Of a stretch of 64,000 nucleotides of DNA, positions 9,263-18,606 are shown one piece after another. The position numbers and the translations under genes were made by a program. The stretch comes from Zetaproteobacteria bacterium CG06_land_8_20_14_3_00_59_53 (lineage in GTDB: Bacteria; Pseudomonadota; Zetaproteobacteria; Mariprofundales; Mariprofundaceae). The first letter of the stretch is position 1. Each line of letters opens with the position of its first letter. The notes under the pieces were generated by a model, which made no database searches, had not been told where the DNA came from, and saw only the letters and a program-made list of their open reading frames with translations. The stretch lies in contig PEWE01000006.1 of NCBI GenBank assembly GCA_002779605.1, forward strand, positions 1 to 64,000, given 5' to 3'.

Positions 9263-9954
9263 TGTTTCATAAACAACCGGGCCTATCGCAGGCACAGAAA
9301 CCGGCATGGCGCGAGTGGCTGGAATCGCTGATCGTGGTGGCGGTGATCGCCATCCTGGTGCGCAGTTTCGTGGTCGCACCCTTCAAGATCCCGTCTTCCA
9401 GCATGGTGCCCACCCTTGAGGTCGGAGATTACATCTTCGTGCTGCGCTACCCCTACGGCCTGCGCATCCCTTTCACCGATATGCAGTTCTTCGCGCATCC
9501 ACCGAAGCGCGGTGATGTGGCGGTGTTCGATTATCCGGAAGACCGCAGCAAGGATTACATCAAGCGCATCATTGGCCTGCCGGGCGATACCATCGAATAC
9601 ACCGACAACAAACTTTCCATCAACGGCGTGGAGATGCCGCTGGAGCTGGATGGCCGGCGCACCTATTTCCTGGCAGACGGTGAGGCGGATGTTTCCGGCC
9701 TGTTCACCGAGCAGCTGGGCGATGTGAAGCATCAGGTGCTGCGCAAACCGCAGAGTATCCGCGACGGGGTGTGGAAGATTCCCCAGGGCATGTTCTTCGT
9801 GCTGGGGGATAACCGTAACAACTCGCGCGATTCCCGCTTCTGGGGCTATGTGCCGCAGTCCTATCTTGTCGGTCATGCGGCGATCGTCTGGTGGTCGTGG
9901 GACGGGCACGCCAAGAAAGTACGCTGGGACCGTCTCGGCCATCTGGTCGAGTAG
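9262..9954 (+). CDS. lepB: signal peptidase I
   Basis: Starts at GTG 9262, overlapping the lepA TAG by one base; 230 residues. A hydrophobic segment near residues 20-38 anchors it in the inner membrane. The catalytic Ser is in KIPSSSMVPTLEVGD, and the general-base Lys is in the box DYIKRIIGLPGD. The C-terminal signature GDNRNNSRDSR is present. It cleaves signal peptides from Sec and Tat substrates. The lepA-lepB-rnc-era order is common in proteobacteria. Confidence 0.97.
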   Translation: MFHKQPGLSQAQKPAWREWLESLIVVAVIAILVRSFVVAPFKIPSSSMVPTLEVGDYIFVLRYPYGLRIPFTDMQFFAHPPKRGDVAVFDYPEDRSKDYIKRIIGLPGDTIEYTDNKLSINGVEMPLELDGRRTYFLADGEADVSGLFTEQLGDVKHQVLRKPQSIRDGVWKIPQGMFFVLGDNRNNSRDSRFWGYVPQSYLVGHAAIVWWSWDGHAKKVRWDRLGHLVE

Positions 9955-9981
9955 GGCGCAATCAGCGTATTGCATCAGCCG

Positions 9982-10659
9982 ATGGCATCAGCTTCCCGCC
10001 CTGAGTCGCGTCTCGAGTCTCAGCTCGGGTACAGCTTCCACGATGCCGGCCTGTTGCAGCAGGCTTTAACCCACACCTCCGTAGAGCTGCCGCATATGGA
10101 GCGGCTGGAGTTCCTCGGCGATGCGGTGCTCGACATGATCATCTCCGAAGCCTTGTACAGCCGTTTCCCGCTCGAGCAGGAGGGCAAACTGACCCTGATG
10201 CGCGCAGGGCTCGTCTGCCGCGCGGGTCTGTTGCAGGTAGCCGCCGACTGGGATATCGATCCGCTGCTCAATGTCGGTCCCGGTGAACGCGATATCGCGG
10301 GACGCATCCGGTCGCAATCCATCTGTGCCAATGCGGTGGAAGCGGTGATCGGTGCCCTGTTTCTGGATGCCGGCTGGGATGTGGTGCGCGCTGTGATACT
10401 GCGCTCATGGGATGCGCAGCTGGCGGGAGCCGACAAGGCCGACGGGCGCGATGCCAAGACGCGGCTGCAGGAATTCACCCAGGCTAAAGACTGGGGTCTG
10501 CCGGAATATGTGGTCAGCGATCATGGTGCGGCGCAGTCTCCGCGTTTCTTGGCGGTTTGCAGGGTGCGTGGCGAGGTGGTCGGTGAAGGCAGCGGCGAGC
10601 GTAAAAAAATAGCGGAATCAGAGGCGGCAAAACAGGCATGGACAACATTGAATCCTTGA
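9982..10659 (+). CDS. rnc: ribonuclease III
   Basis: Double-strand-specific RNase that processes rRNA precursors and mRNA. The signature ERLEFLGDAVLD is present in the N-terminal catalytic domain and a dsRNA-binding domain ends the protein (RLQEFTQAKDWG to AKQAWTTL). ATG 9982 gives 225 residues and places LGYSF at the same distance from the N-terminus as in E. coli; a TTG at 9970 is also in frame. The 3' end overlaps era by 22 bases. Confidence 0.96.
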   Translation: MASASRPESRLESQLGYSFHDAGLLQQALTHTSVELPHMERLEFLGDAVLDMIISEALYSRFPLEQEGKLTLMRAGLVCRAGLLQVAADWDIDPLLNVGPGERDIAGRIRSQSICANAVEAVIGALFLDAGWDVVRAVILRSWDAQLAGADKADGRDAKTRLQEFTQAKDWGLPEYVVSDHGAAQSPRFLAVCRVRGEVVGEGSGERKKIAESEAAKQAWTTLNP

Positions 10660-11588
10660 ACGCGGGCTGGGCGGACCCGGATGCGCCTGTGGCGGAAGAT
10701 TACCGCTGCGGCACGGTGGCCCTGCTGGGACGGCCGAATGTCGGCAAATCCACGCTGATGAATCGCATCGTCGGTGCCAAGGTGGCGATTGTGACCCCGA
10801 AGCCGCAGACCACGCGGCATCGCATCCTCGGCATCCATACCGATGAGCACAGCCAGATGGTGTTCGTGGACACCCCCGGCATCCATAAGGGCGACAAGCA
10901 GCTGAACAGGAACATGGTGCGTGTGGCTTATGCCGCTGCTGAAGAAGCCGATGTGCTGGTCATCATGCAGGACCTGTCAAAGCCGATGGACCACGCCACC
11001 AGCACCCTGATCAAGGGCTTCGCCGACGGCCGTCTGAAACAGCCGCGCCTGCATGTGCTGAACAAGGTGGATCAGATGACGCATGCAGCCCTGTTGCCGC
11101 GTCTGGCAGAGGTGCAACGACTGGATCCGGATGCGGCGGCCTATATCCCGCTGTCTGCCAGAAAGGGTGTGCAGGTGGATGCCCTGCTCAAGGAGATCAC
11201 CAGACTGCTTCCCGAAGCCCCGCCGGTCTATGCGGCCGACTGGTTCACCGACCAGAGCCAGCGGCAGCTGGCCGCCGAATATGTGCGCGAGCAGGTGTTT
11301 CTGGCCATGCAACAGGAGATCCCCTTTCAAACGGCCGTGGAGATCGAGGCCTTCGGCGAGGATGAGACCGGTATGAGCATCGAGGCGGCGATCCTGGTCG
11401 GCAGTGAACGCCACAAGCCGATGCTGATCGGCAAGGGTGGCGAGCGCATGAAGGACATCGGCACCAAGGCGCGCAAGGGCCTGCAGGATCTGTTCGACTG
11501 CCCGGTCGATCTGCGCCTGTGGGTGCGGGTGCAGCCCGACTGGTTCGACAATCCGGGGCGCTTGCAGGATCTCGGCCTGGATGGCTGA
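10638..11588 (+). CDS. era: GTPase Era, 30S subunit assembly
   Basis: 316 residues: a GTPase domain with LLGRPNVGKSTL (G1, about residue 31), VDTPGIH (G3) and NKVD (G4), then a C-terminal KH domain with VGSERHKPMLIGKGG that binds the 3' end of 16S rRNA. The N-terminus is about 20 residues longer than in E. coli because the start lies inside rnc. This overlap and the 8-base overlap with recO indicate translational coupling. Confidence 0.97.
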   Translation: MDNIESLNAGWADPDAPVAEDYRCGTVALLGRPNVGKSTLMNRIVGAKVAIVTPKPQTTRHRILGIHTDEHSQMVFVDTPGIHKGDKQLNRNMVRVAYAAAEEADVLVIMQDLSKPMDHATSTLIKGFADGRLKQPRLHVLNKVDQMTHAALLPRLAEVQRLDPDAAAYIPLSARKGVQVDALLKEITRLLPEAPPVYAADWFTDQSQRQLAAEYVREQVFLAMQQEIPFQTAVEIEAFGEDETGMSIEAAILVGSERHKPMLIGKGGERMKDIGTKARKGLQDLFDCPVDLRLWVRVQPDWFDNPGRLQDLGLDG

Positions 11589-12246
11589 GCTTAGCGACGA
11601 CGCGTTTCTACTGCGTCGCGTCGCCTTTGGCGACAGTTCCTACATCATCCATGCACTGTGCCGTCATCACGGTCGCATCAGCCTGATGGCACGCGGTGCC
11701 AGACGTGCGAAGAGCCCGTTCCGGGCCTCTCTTGAACCATTGTATGCACTGCGCATCAGCTGGCACCCCGGGCGTACTGGCATGGGCAACTTGAGCGATG
11801 TGCAGCGCGGCGCAGCCATGGTGGACGGGGCGCATAGCCCCGAGGCCCTGCAATTATGTGCCGTGGCCGCCCATCTGTATCAGGAGGGAGACCCGCAGGG
11901 CTTCGTGGAATTGCAGCGGGCATTCGAGGTGCTGGCGGAACGTCCGCATCAGGCCGGGGTGCTGGCAGGGGTGTGGTCGTTGCTGGACGATCAGGGCCTG
12001 CTGGGTCCGCTGGATCACTGCTGGCAGTGCGGCGAGCCGTGCGAGGATCTGGCATGGCATGCAGCGGAATGCCGCTGTGCGTCCTGCGGTGGTGGAGAGG
12101 CGTTGAGCCGTGGGTTGCGGCGCTCGATTCCGGCCTTCATGCAATCCACAAGGGTGGCGATGTCGCCGGCGGATTTGACGGCGTGGGCAGGGATGATACA
12201 GGATGTTTTACGGCGGCACGGCATCAGGCCGCTGAATATGCTTTAA
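11581..12246 (+). CDS. recO: DNA repair protein RecO
   Basis: 221 residues with the N-terminal OB-fold (FLLRRVAFGDSSYI) and a helical C-terminal part with a zinc-type pair CWQCGE and CRCASCGG. RecO loads RecA onto SSB-coated gaps together with RecR. Its start overlaps the era stop by 8 bases. Confidence 0.94.
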   Translation: MAELSDDAFLLRRVAFGDSSYIIHALCRHHGRISLMARGARRAKSPFRASLEPLYALRISWHPGRTGMGNLSDVQRGAAMVDGAHSPEALQLCAVAAHLYQEGDPQGFVELQRAFEVLAERPHQAGVLAGVWSLLDDQGLLGPLDHCWQCGEPCEDLAWHAAECRCASCGGGEALSRGLRRSIPAFMQSTRVAMSPADLTAWAGMIQDVLRRHGIRPLNML

Positions 12247-12271
12247 GGTTTGGTTCCTGATGGGAGGGAAG

Positions 12272-12982
12272 ATGCATCTGGGTGTGAATATCGACCATAT
12301 TGCGACGCTTAGGCAGGCCCGCAGAACCATCTATCCGGACCCGGTGGCGGCTGTCGCCTTGTGTCTGGCCGGCGGTGCCAATGGCATTACCGCGCATCTG
12401 CGCGAGGATCGCCGGCACATCGTGGATGACGATATGCACTGCCTGGCTGCGATGCCCGGCCTGCATCTGAATATGGAGATGGCGGCGAGCAACGAGATGG
12501 TGTCCATCTGCTGCCAGCTTGCCCCCGCCGCTAGTTGTCTGGTGCCGGAGAAACGCGAGGAACTGACCACCGAGGGCGGACTGGATGTCGTGGCGCACCG
12601 CGTGCGGCTGCAAAGCGTGGTCGGCAGGCTGAGCGATGCGGGGTGCCGCGTATCGATGTTCATCGATCCGGATCCGGCACAGGTGGCGGCCTCGCATGCC
12701 ATCGGTGCTCCGGTGGTGGAGTTGCATACCGGGCATTACGCCAATCTCTCCGGCGCAGCGCAGCAGGAAGAACTGAAGCGCATCGAGGCCGCGGCCAGGC
12801 AGGCCGCCGATCTCGGTCTGATCGTGCATGCCGGGCATGGACTGACGCTGGAGAACACCCCGGCGATGGTGGCGATCAGGGAGATCGAAGGCCTGAACAT
12901 CGGGCATGCGATCGTCGCCGATGCCGTCTTCAAGGGGCTGGAACAGGCGGTTCGCGATTTTGTGGAACTGATGCGCCGGTGA
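12272..12982 (+). CDS. pdxJ: pyridoxine 5'-phosphate synthase
   Basis: Condenses 3-amino-2-oxopropyl phosphate with deoxyxylulose phosphate in vitamin B6 synthesis. The family start LGVNIDHIATLRQAR and AHLREDRRHI are clear, with ELHTGHYA in the barrel. ATG 12272 is preferred to ATG 12260 because GGAGGG at 12263-12268 fits it and the N-terminus then matches the family; this gives 236 residues. GTGA at the 3' end overlaps acpS. Confidence 0.96.
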   Translation: MHLGVNIDHIATLRQARRTIYPDPVAAVALCLAGGANGITAHLREDRRHIVDDDMHCLAAMPGLHLNMEMAASNEMVSICCQLAPAASCLVPEKREELTTEGGLDVVAHRVRLQSVVGRLSDAGCRVSMFIDPDPAQVAASHAIGAPVVELHTGHYANLSGAAQQEELKRIEAAARQAADLGLIVHAGHGLTLENTPAMVAIREIEGLNIGHAIVADAVFKGLEQAVRDFVELMRR

Positions 12983-13383
12983 TCGCCGGCATCGGTACCG
13001 ACCGGGTGGTGATCGCCCGCATCGAGCAATCCCTGCTGCGCTTCGGAGAGCGCTTCGAGCAGCGCGTCTTTACCCGTGAAGAGCTACGCCAGGCGCAGGC
13101 CAGGGGCAACAAGGCCCGCCGTCTGGCCATGCTGTTCGCAGCCAAGGAGGCTGTGTCCAAGGCGCTGGGCACCGGTTTTCATCAGGGCGTGGCAGCCAGC
13201 CATATCGAAATCATTCATCAGCCCTCCGGCAAGCCGGAAGTCACCCTGCATGCCGGAGCGGCAAGGGCTGCAGAGCGGCTCGGCGTGGACATCGTGCATG
13301 TCTCGCTGACCGACGATGACGGCGTGGCCATGGCCTTCGCCGTGGCGGAGATCATTGGCATCACTGAATCCGGGGAGGGGTGA
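12979..13383 (+). CDS. acpS: holo-[acyl-carrier-protein] synthase
   Basis: Transfers 4'-phosphopantetheine from CoA to acyl carrier protein. The GTG start at 12979 overlaps the pdxJ TGA, giving 134 residues. The metal-binding residues are in GIGTDRVVIARIE and AAKEAVSKALGTG. The pdxJ-acpS order is the same as in E. coli. Confidence 0.95.
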   Translation: MIAGIGTDRVVIARIEQSLLRFGERFEQRVFTREELRQAQARGNKARRLAMLFAAKEAVSKALGTGFHQGVAASHIEIIHQPSGKPEVTLHAGAARAAERLGVDIVHVSLTDDDGVAMAFAVAEIIGITESGEG

Positions 13384-13385
13384 GG

Positions 13386-14858
13386 ATGAAACAGATACTG
13401 ACAGCAATGCAGATGCGCCAGGCCGATCAGGCGACCATCGACGGCGGCGTATCCGCGTTTGACCTGATGCAGCGTGCCGGTCGCGCCGTGGCGGATACCG
13501 CGCAGAAGGTGGCCCCCGATACCGGTCGCATGGTGATTGTGGTCGGCGGTGGCAACAACGGCGGCGACGGATATGCGGCTGCAACCACCCTCTCCGGCAT
13601 GAAGGTGCGTGTGACGGTGGTGGCCTTGAGCGATCCCGAAAAGCTGACCGGTGCGGCGGCAGAACATGCGCGGCTGGCTGCCCAATCCGGGGCGAAGATC
13701 CGAATGGCATGCAAAAGTGATGATCGCGATGTGCTGTCTTTCTGGCTGACTCGCGCCGTGCTGGTGCTCGACGCCGTTTTCGGGACAGGGCTGGATCGCG
13801 AGCTTACAGGTTGGATGCGCGAGGCCATCGGGATCATCAATGCCTCCGACAGACCGGTGATGTCCGTCGATATGCCGAGCGGCATCCATAGCGATAACGG
13901 CAGAGTGATGGGTGCGGCCATCGAGGCCGACTGGACCCTGCCGATCGCAGCCGTCAAATGGGGGCACTGGCTGGGTGCGGGCAGACAGCACCACGGCAGG
14001 CTCCTGCCGCCTGCCGATATCGGCATCATAATCGGGGAGATGGAAAGCGACGCATGCATGCTGGACGACTCCCTGTTCAAGCGATTGGTGACGCAGGACC
14101 TCCCTGATATGCACAAAGGAAGCTTCGGACATGTCTGGGTGTTCGGCGGCAGCGAGGGTTTTGCCGGCGCACCGCGGTTGGCCTCGCTCGGTGCGATGGC
14201 CGTGCATGCCGGTCTGGTCAGTATCGCCTGTCCTGACGATGTATACGCCCCGATTGCCGGCGCCAGCCTTGAGGCCATGGTGCACCGGCAGGGCAAGGCG
14301 GTCTGGAAACATGCGGATGTGCTTCTGGCCGGCCCCGGTTGGGGCACAGGCCAGCAGGCCTTGCTTGCCAGTCTTCTGGAGAGTGACAGGCCGCTGCTGC
14401 TCGATGCCGATGCCCTGAATATGCTGGCGCTCGATCATGGGCTGCTGGCAGACGCCGCTGCACGCAGCGCATTGACGGTGTTCACCCCGCATCCGGGCGA
14501 GGCAGGGCGCCTGCTGGGTTGTACTTCGGCTGAAGTGCAGCAGGACAGGCCGGAGGCCTTGCAGGCACTGGTCGAAAAACTGCACGGCTGGGTGGTACTC
14601 AAGGGCGAGCAGACGCTGATCGGTTCGCCCGACGGAAGCATCCGTCTGTGCCCGTTTGGTAGCAACCGCCTGGCCACGGCGGGCAGCGGCGATGTGCTTG
14701 CCGGTATGCTCGCAGGGCTGTTGGCTCAGGGACTGCCTGTGGAGTTGGCGCTGTGCGGTGGCGTGGCCCTGCACGGCAAGGCAGGCGAAGTGGGCGGCTG
14801 GTACCGCGCCGGGCAGTTGCCGGACAGGGTGGCGGATGTGCGGCAAAGGTTGTGCTGA
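13386..14858 (+). CDS. nnr: bifunctional NAD(P)H-hydrate epimerase/dehydratase
   Basis: Repairs hydrated NAD(P)H. The first about 210 residues are the YjeF_N epimerase (VGGGNNGGDGYAAA). The C-terminal half is the ADP-dependent dehydratase of the ribokinase-like fold, with TPHPGEAGRLL and TAGSGDVLAGMLAGLL. ATG 13386 follows GGGGAGGGG with a 5-base gap; an upstream GTG at 13380 is less likely. 490 residues, the normal length for the fused form. Last gene of the lepA operon. Confidence 0.95.
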   Translation: MKQILTAMQMRQADQATIDGGVSAFDLMQRAGRAVADTAQKVAPDTGRMVIVVGGGNNGGDGYAAATTLSGMKVRVTVVALSDPEKLTGAAAEHARLAAQSGAKIRMACKSDDRDVLSFWLTRAVLVLDAVFGTGLDRELTGWMREAIGIINASDRPVMSVDMPSGIHSDNGRVMGAAIEADWTLPIAAVKWGHWLGAGRQHHGRLLPPADIGIIIGEMESDACMLDDSLFKRLVTQDLPDMHKGSFGHVWVFGGSEGFAGAPRLASLGAMAVHAGLVSIACPDDVYAPIAGASLEAMVHRQGKAVWKHADVLLAGPGWGTGQQALLASLLESDRPLLLDADALNMLALDHGLLADAAARSALTVFTPHPGEAGRLLGCTSAEVQQDRPEALQALVEKLHGWVVLKGEQTLIGSPDGSIRLCPFGSNRLATAGSGDVLAGMLAGLLAQGLPVELALCGGVALHGKAGEVGGWYRAGQLPDRVADVRQRLC

Positions 14859-14884
14859 GCTTCCCGGGATGAAAAGAACCCCAC

Positions 14885-14913
14885 TTAACTTTGGCATGCT
14901 CGCGTGCTAGAAC
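14885..14913 (+). promoter_or_regulatory. possible sigma-70 promoter for sdhCDAB
   Basis: TTAACT (14885-14890) and TAGAAC (14908-14913) are separated by 17 bases, 24 bases before sdhC. Both boxes differ from consensus, so this is a weak prediction. Confidence 0.35.
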
Positions 14914-14936
14914 AGGCCCATGCGTAAGGGGTACCC

Positions 14937-15329
14937 ATGCCGACTGTAAAACGCCCGTCATATTCGCGACCGCTTTCACCCCGTCTGGCAGTGTATCGCT
15001 GGCAATTGCCGATGATCGCCAGCCTGGCGCATCGCGCCACCGGCATCATTCTGGCGCTGTTTGTTCCCGTTTATCTTTTTATCCTGACTGGCCTGACCGG
15101 CTCGCCCGATGATTTTATCCGTCAGATGGCATGGATGCATTCCGTTCCGGGCCGGCTGATCCTGTGGCTGACCGGTACGGCCCTGATCTATCATCTGGTC
15201 AACGGTATTCGTTTCATTCTGCTCGACGCCGGCTGGTTCGAGGCTCGCGATTCGATGCGCTTGACGGCGCGCATCAGTGTCGGGGCAGGGGTGCTGGGTG
15301 CGCTGTTACTCGGAGGATTCCTGTGGTGA
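14937..15329 (+). CDS. sdhC: succinate dehydrogenase cytochrome b556 subunit
   Basis: 130 residues, three membrane helices. The family motif SLAHRATGI is at about residues 30-38 and a histidine in the second helix (LIYHLVNGIR) is the likely heme ligand. Forms the membrane anchor that carries electrons from SdhAB to quinone. First gene of sdhCDAB. Confidence 0.94.
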   Translation: MPTVKRPSYSRPLSPRLAVYRWQLPMIASLAHRATGIILALFVPVYLFILTGLTGSPDDFIRQMAWMHSVPGRLILWLTGTALIYHLVNGIRFILLDAGWFEARDSMRLTARISVGAGVLGALLLGGFLW

Positions 15330-15333
15330 CGTC

Positions 15334-15696
15334 ATGTTAGGCGCCGAGCGTTACGGTACGGCCCACAACGGCCTCGGCGACTGGTATGTGCAGCGCCTGA
15401 CCGCAATCGTTGTCGCGCTGCTGATGCCACTGGCCTATCTGCTGCTGCTGGCGGTTTACAACGGCGCGCTGGATCAGATGCAGATGCTCGATCTGGTGGA
15501 CGGATATATCGGGCGCATGCTGCATACCCTGTTGCTGATCGCCCTGCTCACCCACGCCTATCTCGGGGTGAAGCTGATCGTGGAGGATTATGTGCATATG
15601 GCCGCATTGCGCATCCCGATGATGGGGGCCTTGCTGATCGGGCTGGCCGGATTCGGCATCTGGTGGCTGTCCGTGATCTGGGCCTGGGCCGCCTGA
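15334..15696 (+). CDS. sdhD: succinate dehydrogenase hydrophobic membrane anchor
   Basis: ATG 15334 lies 4 bases after the sdhC stop and gives 120 residues; the longer in-frame start at 15277 would run deep into sdhC. Three hydrophobic helices are visible, with [16 protein letters not shown] in the region that holds the heme ligand and quinone site in the family. Its TGA shares one base with the sdhA ATG. Confidence 0.92.
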   Translation: MLGAERYGTAHNGLGDWYVQRLTAIVVALLMPLAYLLLLAVYNGALDQMQMLDLVDGYIGRMLHTLLLIALLTHAYLGVKLIVEDYVHMAALRIPMMGALLIGLAGFGIWWLSVIWAWAA

Positions 15697-17492
15697 TGGC
15701 ATATCTATCCTCTGAGAACGTCGAACATCATTTTCACGATGTGGTGATTGTCGGTGCGGGCGGAGCGGGGTTGCGCTGCGCGCTGCAACTGGCCGATGCC
15801 GGGCATCGCGTGGCGGTGATTTCCAAGGTGCTGCCGACGCGCTCGCATACCGTGGCCGCTCAGGGCGGTATCAATGCCTCGCTGGGCAATATCGTTTCGG
15901 ACCACTGGCAGTGGCATATGTATGACACCATCAAGGGCTCCGATTATCTCGGCGACCAGGATGCCATCGAGTATATGTGCCGCGCTGCTCCACTTCTGGT
16001 GCGCGAGCTCGAACATCAGGGCGTACCCTTTTCCCGGCTGGATAACGGCACGATCTACCAGCGGCCGTTCGGCGGCCAGTCGCGCGAGTTTGGCGAGGGC
16101 GGTCAGGCCACACGTACCTGTGCTGCAGCCGACCGCACCGGACACGCCATCCTGCATACCCTGTATCAGCAGAACCTGCGCGCCGGCACACATATCTATG
16201 AAGAATATTTCGCGCTCGATCTGATCACCGACGACGAGGGCTGTCATGGTGTGATGGCATGGGATATCGCGCGCGGGGAATACCATCTGTTTCAGGCCAA
16301 GGCGGTGATTATGGCGACCGGCGGGGCAGGGCGGGTGTACAAGATCACCACCAATGCGCATATCAATACCGGCGACGGCGGCGGGCTCGCACTCAGGGCC
16401 GGACTGCCTGTCGAGGATATGGAGTTCTTCCAGTTTCATCCCACCGGCATCGCCGATGTCGGCCCGTTGATCACCGAGGGCGTGCGCGGCGAGGGCGGCT
16501 ACCTGCTGAACTCCGAGGGCGAGCGTTTCATGGAGCGCTACGCACCGACCGCCAAAGATCTGGCTAGCCGCGATGTGGTGTCGCGCGCCATTGCACTGGA
16601 GGTGCGCGCCGGGCGCGGTTGCGGACCGAACAAGGATCATGCCCTGCTCAAGCTGGACCACCTCGGAGAAGAGCTGATCCTTTCCAAGCTGCCCAATATC
16701 CACGAACTCGCCCTGCGTTTCGCCGGTGTGGATTGCACCAAAGAGCCGATTCCGGTGCAGCCGACCATGCATTATACGATGGGGGGCATCCCGACCAACC
16801 GCTTCGGCGAGGTGGTGTATCCGAAAGGTGAGGATAAGGAGCATGTGATGCCGGGGCTGTATGCCATCGGTGAGGGCGCCTGTGCCTCGGTGCACGGTGC
16901 CAACCGGCTGGGCGGCAATTCGCTGCTGGAGATCGTGGTGTTCGGACGGGCCTGTGGTAATCGTGTGCTCAAGCGTCTGCGCAGCCATCGTTATCATCCG
17001 GCCATCAGTCCGGACTGCTGGCAGCCCGGGGTTGCGCGCGTGGAGCGCTGGCTGGATTCGGCGAAGTCCGGCAACGGGCGGCGTATCGCCGAATTGCGCA
17101 ACGCGATGCAGACCGTGATGCAGGATCATTTCAGCGTGTATCGCACCGAAGAGGTGATGAGCGAGGGTATTGCCCTGCTGGAGGGTCTGGCTGTGGAGCT
17201 GGAGTCGGCGCGAATCGATGATGCCAACCGCATCTTCAACACCGAGCTGATCGACGCACTGGAACTGGAGCATCTGATGGGGCTGGCGCGGGTGACCGCG
17301 GCAGGTGCCCTGGCCCGCAAGGAATCTCGCGGCGCGCATGCGCGAGACGATTATCCGAAACGCGATGATGTAGCCTGGTTGCAGCATACGCTGGCGGGGA
17401 TTAGCGACGGCATGGTGAAGCTGGACTACAAGCCGGTGCGCATGCAGCCGATGACGGTGGCGTCGTTCCCGCCGAAGGAACGGGTGTACTGA
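15696..17492 (+). CDS. sdhA: succinate dehydrogenase flavoprotein subunit
   Basis: 598 residues from ATG 15696. FAD-binding [14 protein letters not shown], the covalent-FAD histidine in [12 protein letters not shown], the active-site region [12 protein letters not shown] and [11 protein letters not shown] are all present. It oxidises succinate to fumarate in the cytoplasm and passes electrons to SdhB. The upstream ATG at 15663 would lie inside sdhD. Confidence 0.97.
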   Translation: MAYLSSENVEHHFHDVVIVGAGGAGLRCALQLADAGHRVAVISKVLPTRSHTVAAQGGINASLGNIVSDHWQWHMYDTIKGSDYLGDQDAIEYMCRAAPLLVRELEHQGVPFSRLDNGTIYQRPFGGQSREFGEGGQATRTCAAADRTGHAILHTLYQQNLRAGTHIYEEYFALDLITDDEGCHGVMAWDIARGEYHLFQAKAVIMATGGAGRVYKITTNAHINTGDGGGLALRAGLPVEDMEFFQFHPTGIADVGPLITEGVRGEGGYLLNSEGERFMERYAPTAKDLASRDVVSRAIALEVRAGRGCGPNKDHALLKLDHLGEELILSKLPNIHELALRFAGVDCTKEPIPVQPTMHYTMGGIPTNRFGEVVYPKGEDKEHVMPGLYAIGEGACASVHGANRLGGNSLLEIVVFGRACGNRVLKRLRSHRYHPAISPDCWQPGVARVERWLDSAKSGNGRRIAELRNAMQTVMQDHFSVYRTEEVMSEGIALLEGLAVELESARIDDANRIFNTELIDALELEHLMGLARVTAAGALARKESRGAHARDDYPKRDDVAWLQHTLAGISDGMVKLDYKPVRMQPMTVASFPPKERVY

Positions 17493-17644
17493 TGCACAGC
17501 ATCGACTTTTTATCCCATGCTGCGTTGCAGTCGTCGCCCGGTTGCTCACATATCCCTGATATGCTCCGCGCCTCGCTCCTCCCACGCCTTGCCCGGAATG
17601 AAGATACTCGTGTGCATGTCTCCGGGGTGCAGGTATGGAAATGA
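17492..17644 (+). CDS. small ORF or inserted repeat between sdhA and sdhB
   Basis: A 50-residue frame starts with ATG inside the sdhA stop (TGATG at 17490-17494) and ends in a TGA overlapping the sdhB start. sdhA and sdhB are usually directly adjacent, so 142 bases here are unusual. The sequence has an inverted repeat CATAT-CCCTG-ATATG (about 17551-17565), and its general look recalls dispersed intergenic repeats of proteobacteria. I recognise no protein family; insertion of a repeat that kept the frame open is as likely as a real gene. Confidence 0.35.
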   Translation: MHSIDFLSHAALQSSPGCSHIPDMLRASLLPRLARNEDTRVHVSGVQVWK

Positions 17645-18342
17645 TCCGGCTCGAAATCTACCGCTACGACCCCGAAGCCGGTGGCGAGCCGTGCAGACAG
17701 TCCTTCGAGGTGCCGGTGTTCAAGCCGGGCATGAAACTGCTGGATGCACTGAACTATATCAAATGGAAGCTCGACGGAACCCTGACCTTCCGCCGCTCCT
17801 GCGGTGAAGGTGTATGCGGTTCCGATGGCATGAACATCAACGGTGTGAACGGGCTGGCCTGCATCACCGATGTGGCCGGACTGAAACAGCCGATCCGCGT
17901 ATCCCCGCTGCCCGGCATGCCGGTGATCCGCGATCTGGTAGTGGATACCACGCATTTCTTCGAGCAGTACCGCTCCATCAAGCCCTGGCTGCAGGCTGTT
18001 TCTCCGGTTCCCGAGCACGAGCGCCTGCAATCGGTGGAGGAGCGGGCGCAGCTGGATGGCATGTATGAATGTATCCTGTGCGGTTGCTGTACCACATCCT
18101 GCCCGTCGTGGTGGTGGAACGGTGACCGCTTCCTCGGCCCTGCCGTGCTGTTGCAGGCCGACCGCTGGATCCGCGATTCACGCGATGAAAAGACCGGGGA
18201 GCGCCTCGACAAGCTGGAGGATGCCTTCAAGCTGTACCGCTGCCATCAGATCATGAATTGCATGGAAGCCTGCCCCAAGGGCCTGAATCCGACAGGGGCC
18301 ATCAATCACATCAAACGGACCCTGCTGGCCCGTAAGTCCTGA
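17635..18342 (+). CDS. sdhB: succinate dehydrogenase iron-sulfur subunit
   Basis: 235 residues. Cysteine clusters for all three centres are visible: SCGEGVCGSDGMNING (2Fe-2S), CILCGCCTTSCPSWWW (4Fe-4S) and CHQIMNCMEACPKGLNP (3Fe-4S). Links the flavin of SdhA to heme b and quinone in SdhCD. A second Met at codon 3 is an alternative start. Confidence 0.97.
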   Translation: MEMIRLEIYRYDPEAGGEPCRQSFEVPVFKPGMKLLDALNYIKWKLDGTLTFRRSCGEGVCGSDGMNINGVNGLACITDVAGLKQPIRVSPLPGMPVIRDLVVDTTHFFEQYRSIKPWLQAVSPVPEHERLQSVEERAQLDGMYECILCGCCTTSCPSWWWNGDRFLGPAVLLQADRWIRDSRDEKTGERLDKLEDAFKLYRCHQIMNCMEACPKGLNPTGAINHIKRTLLARKS

Positions 18343-18354
18343 GCGGATCATTAC

Positions 18355-18606
18355 ATGAGCATGACTGAAAGCCCTGAACAGGCCTTGCAACTGCGCAGGT
18401 TGCGCTACCGCCTGCAGCGTCTGGGTATGCTGGAGCTGGAGGAGTGGCTGGGGAGACTCGAGCCAGCCATCAGTCGCGGCGACCCGCCGGTGATCGAGGC
18501 GGCACAACAGCTGATGCAGATGCAGACCCCGCAATTACTGGCCATGATGCATGACGAGCTCCAGCTGCCTGATGTGTTGCGGCCGTGGTTGCAGGTGAAA
18601 GCATGA
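18355..18606 (+). CDS. sdhE: SdhE-like FAD assembly factor
   Basis: 83 residues, directly after sdhB. The family core is recognisable as RYRLQRLGMLELEEWL, but the RGxxE motif of E. coli SdhE is LGMLE here, so the Arg is replaced by Leu. SdhE promotes covalent flavinylation of SdhA. Position in the sdh operon supports the assignment. Its TGA overlaps the next ATG. Confidence 0.85.
   Translation: MSMTESPEQALQLRRLRYRLQRLGMLELEEWLGRLEPAISRGDPPVIEAAQQLMQMQTPQLLAMMHDELQLPDVLRPWLQVKA

Noticed and set aside
7424-9379. 651-residue minus-strand frame across lepA
   Set aside because: It is antisense to a clear EF-4 gene and rich in His/Arg/Gln, as expected of a shadow frame in GC-rich sequence.
12535-12978. 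long N-terminal extension of acpS inside pdxJ
   Set aside because: The AcpS fold starts at the GTG at 12979; the extension is the pdxJ gene read in another frame.
13218-14897. 559-residue minus-strand frame across nnr and acpS
   Set aside because: Antisense to genes with all their motifs; no ribosome site and no family resemblance.
15705-17585. 626-residue minus-strand frame across sdhA
   Set aside because: Shadow of a certain sdhA gene.
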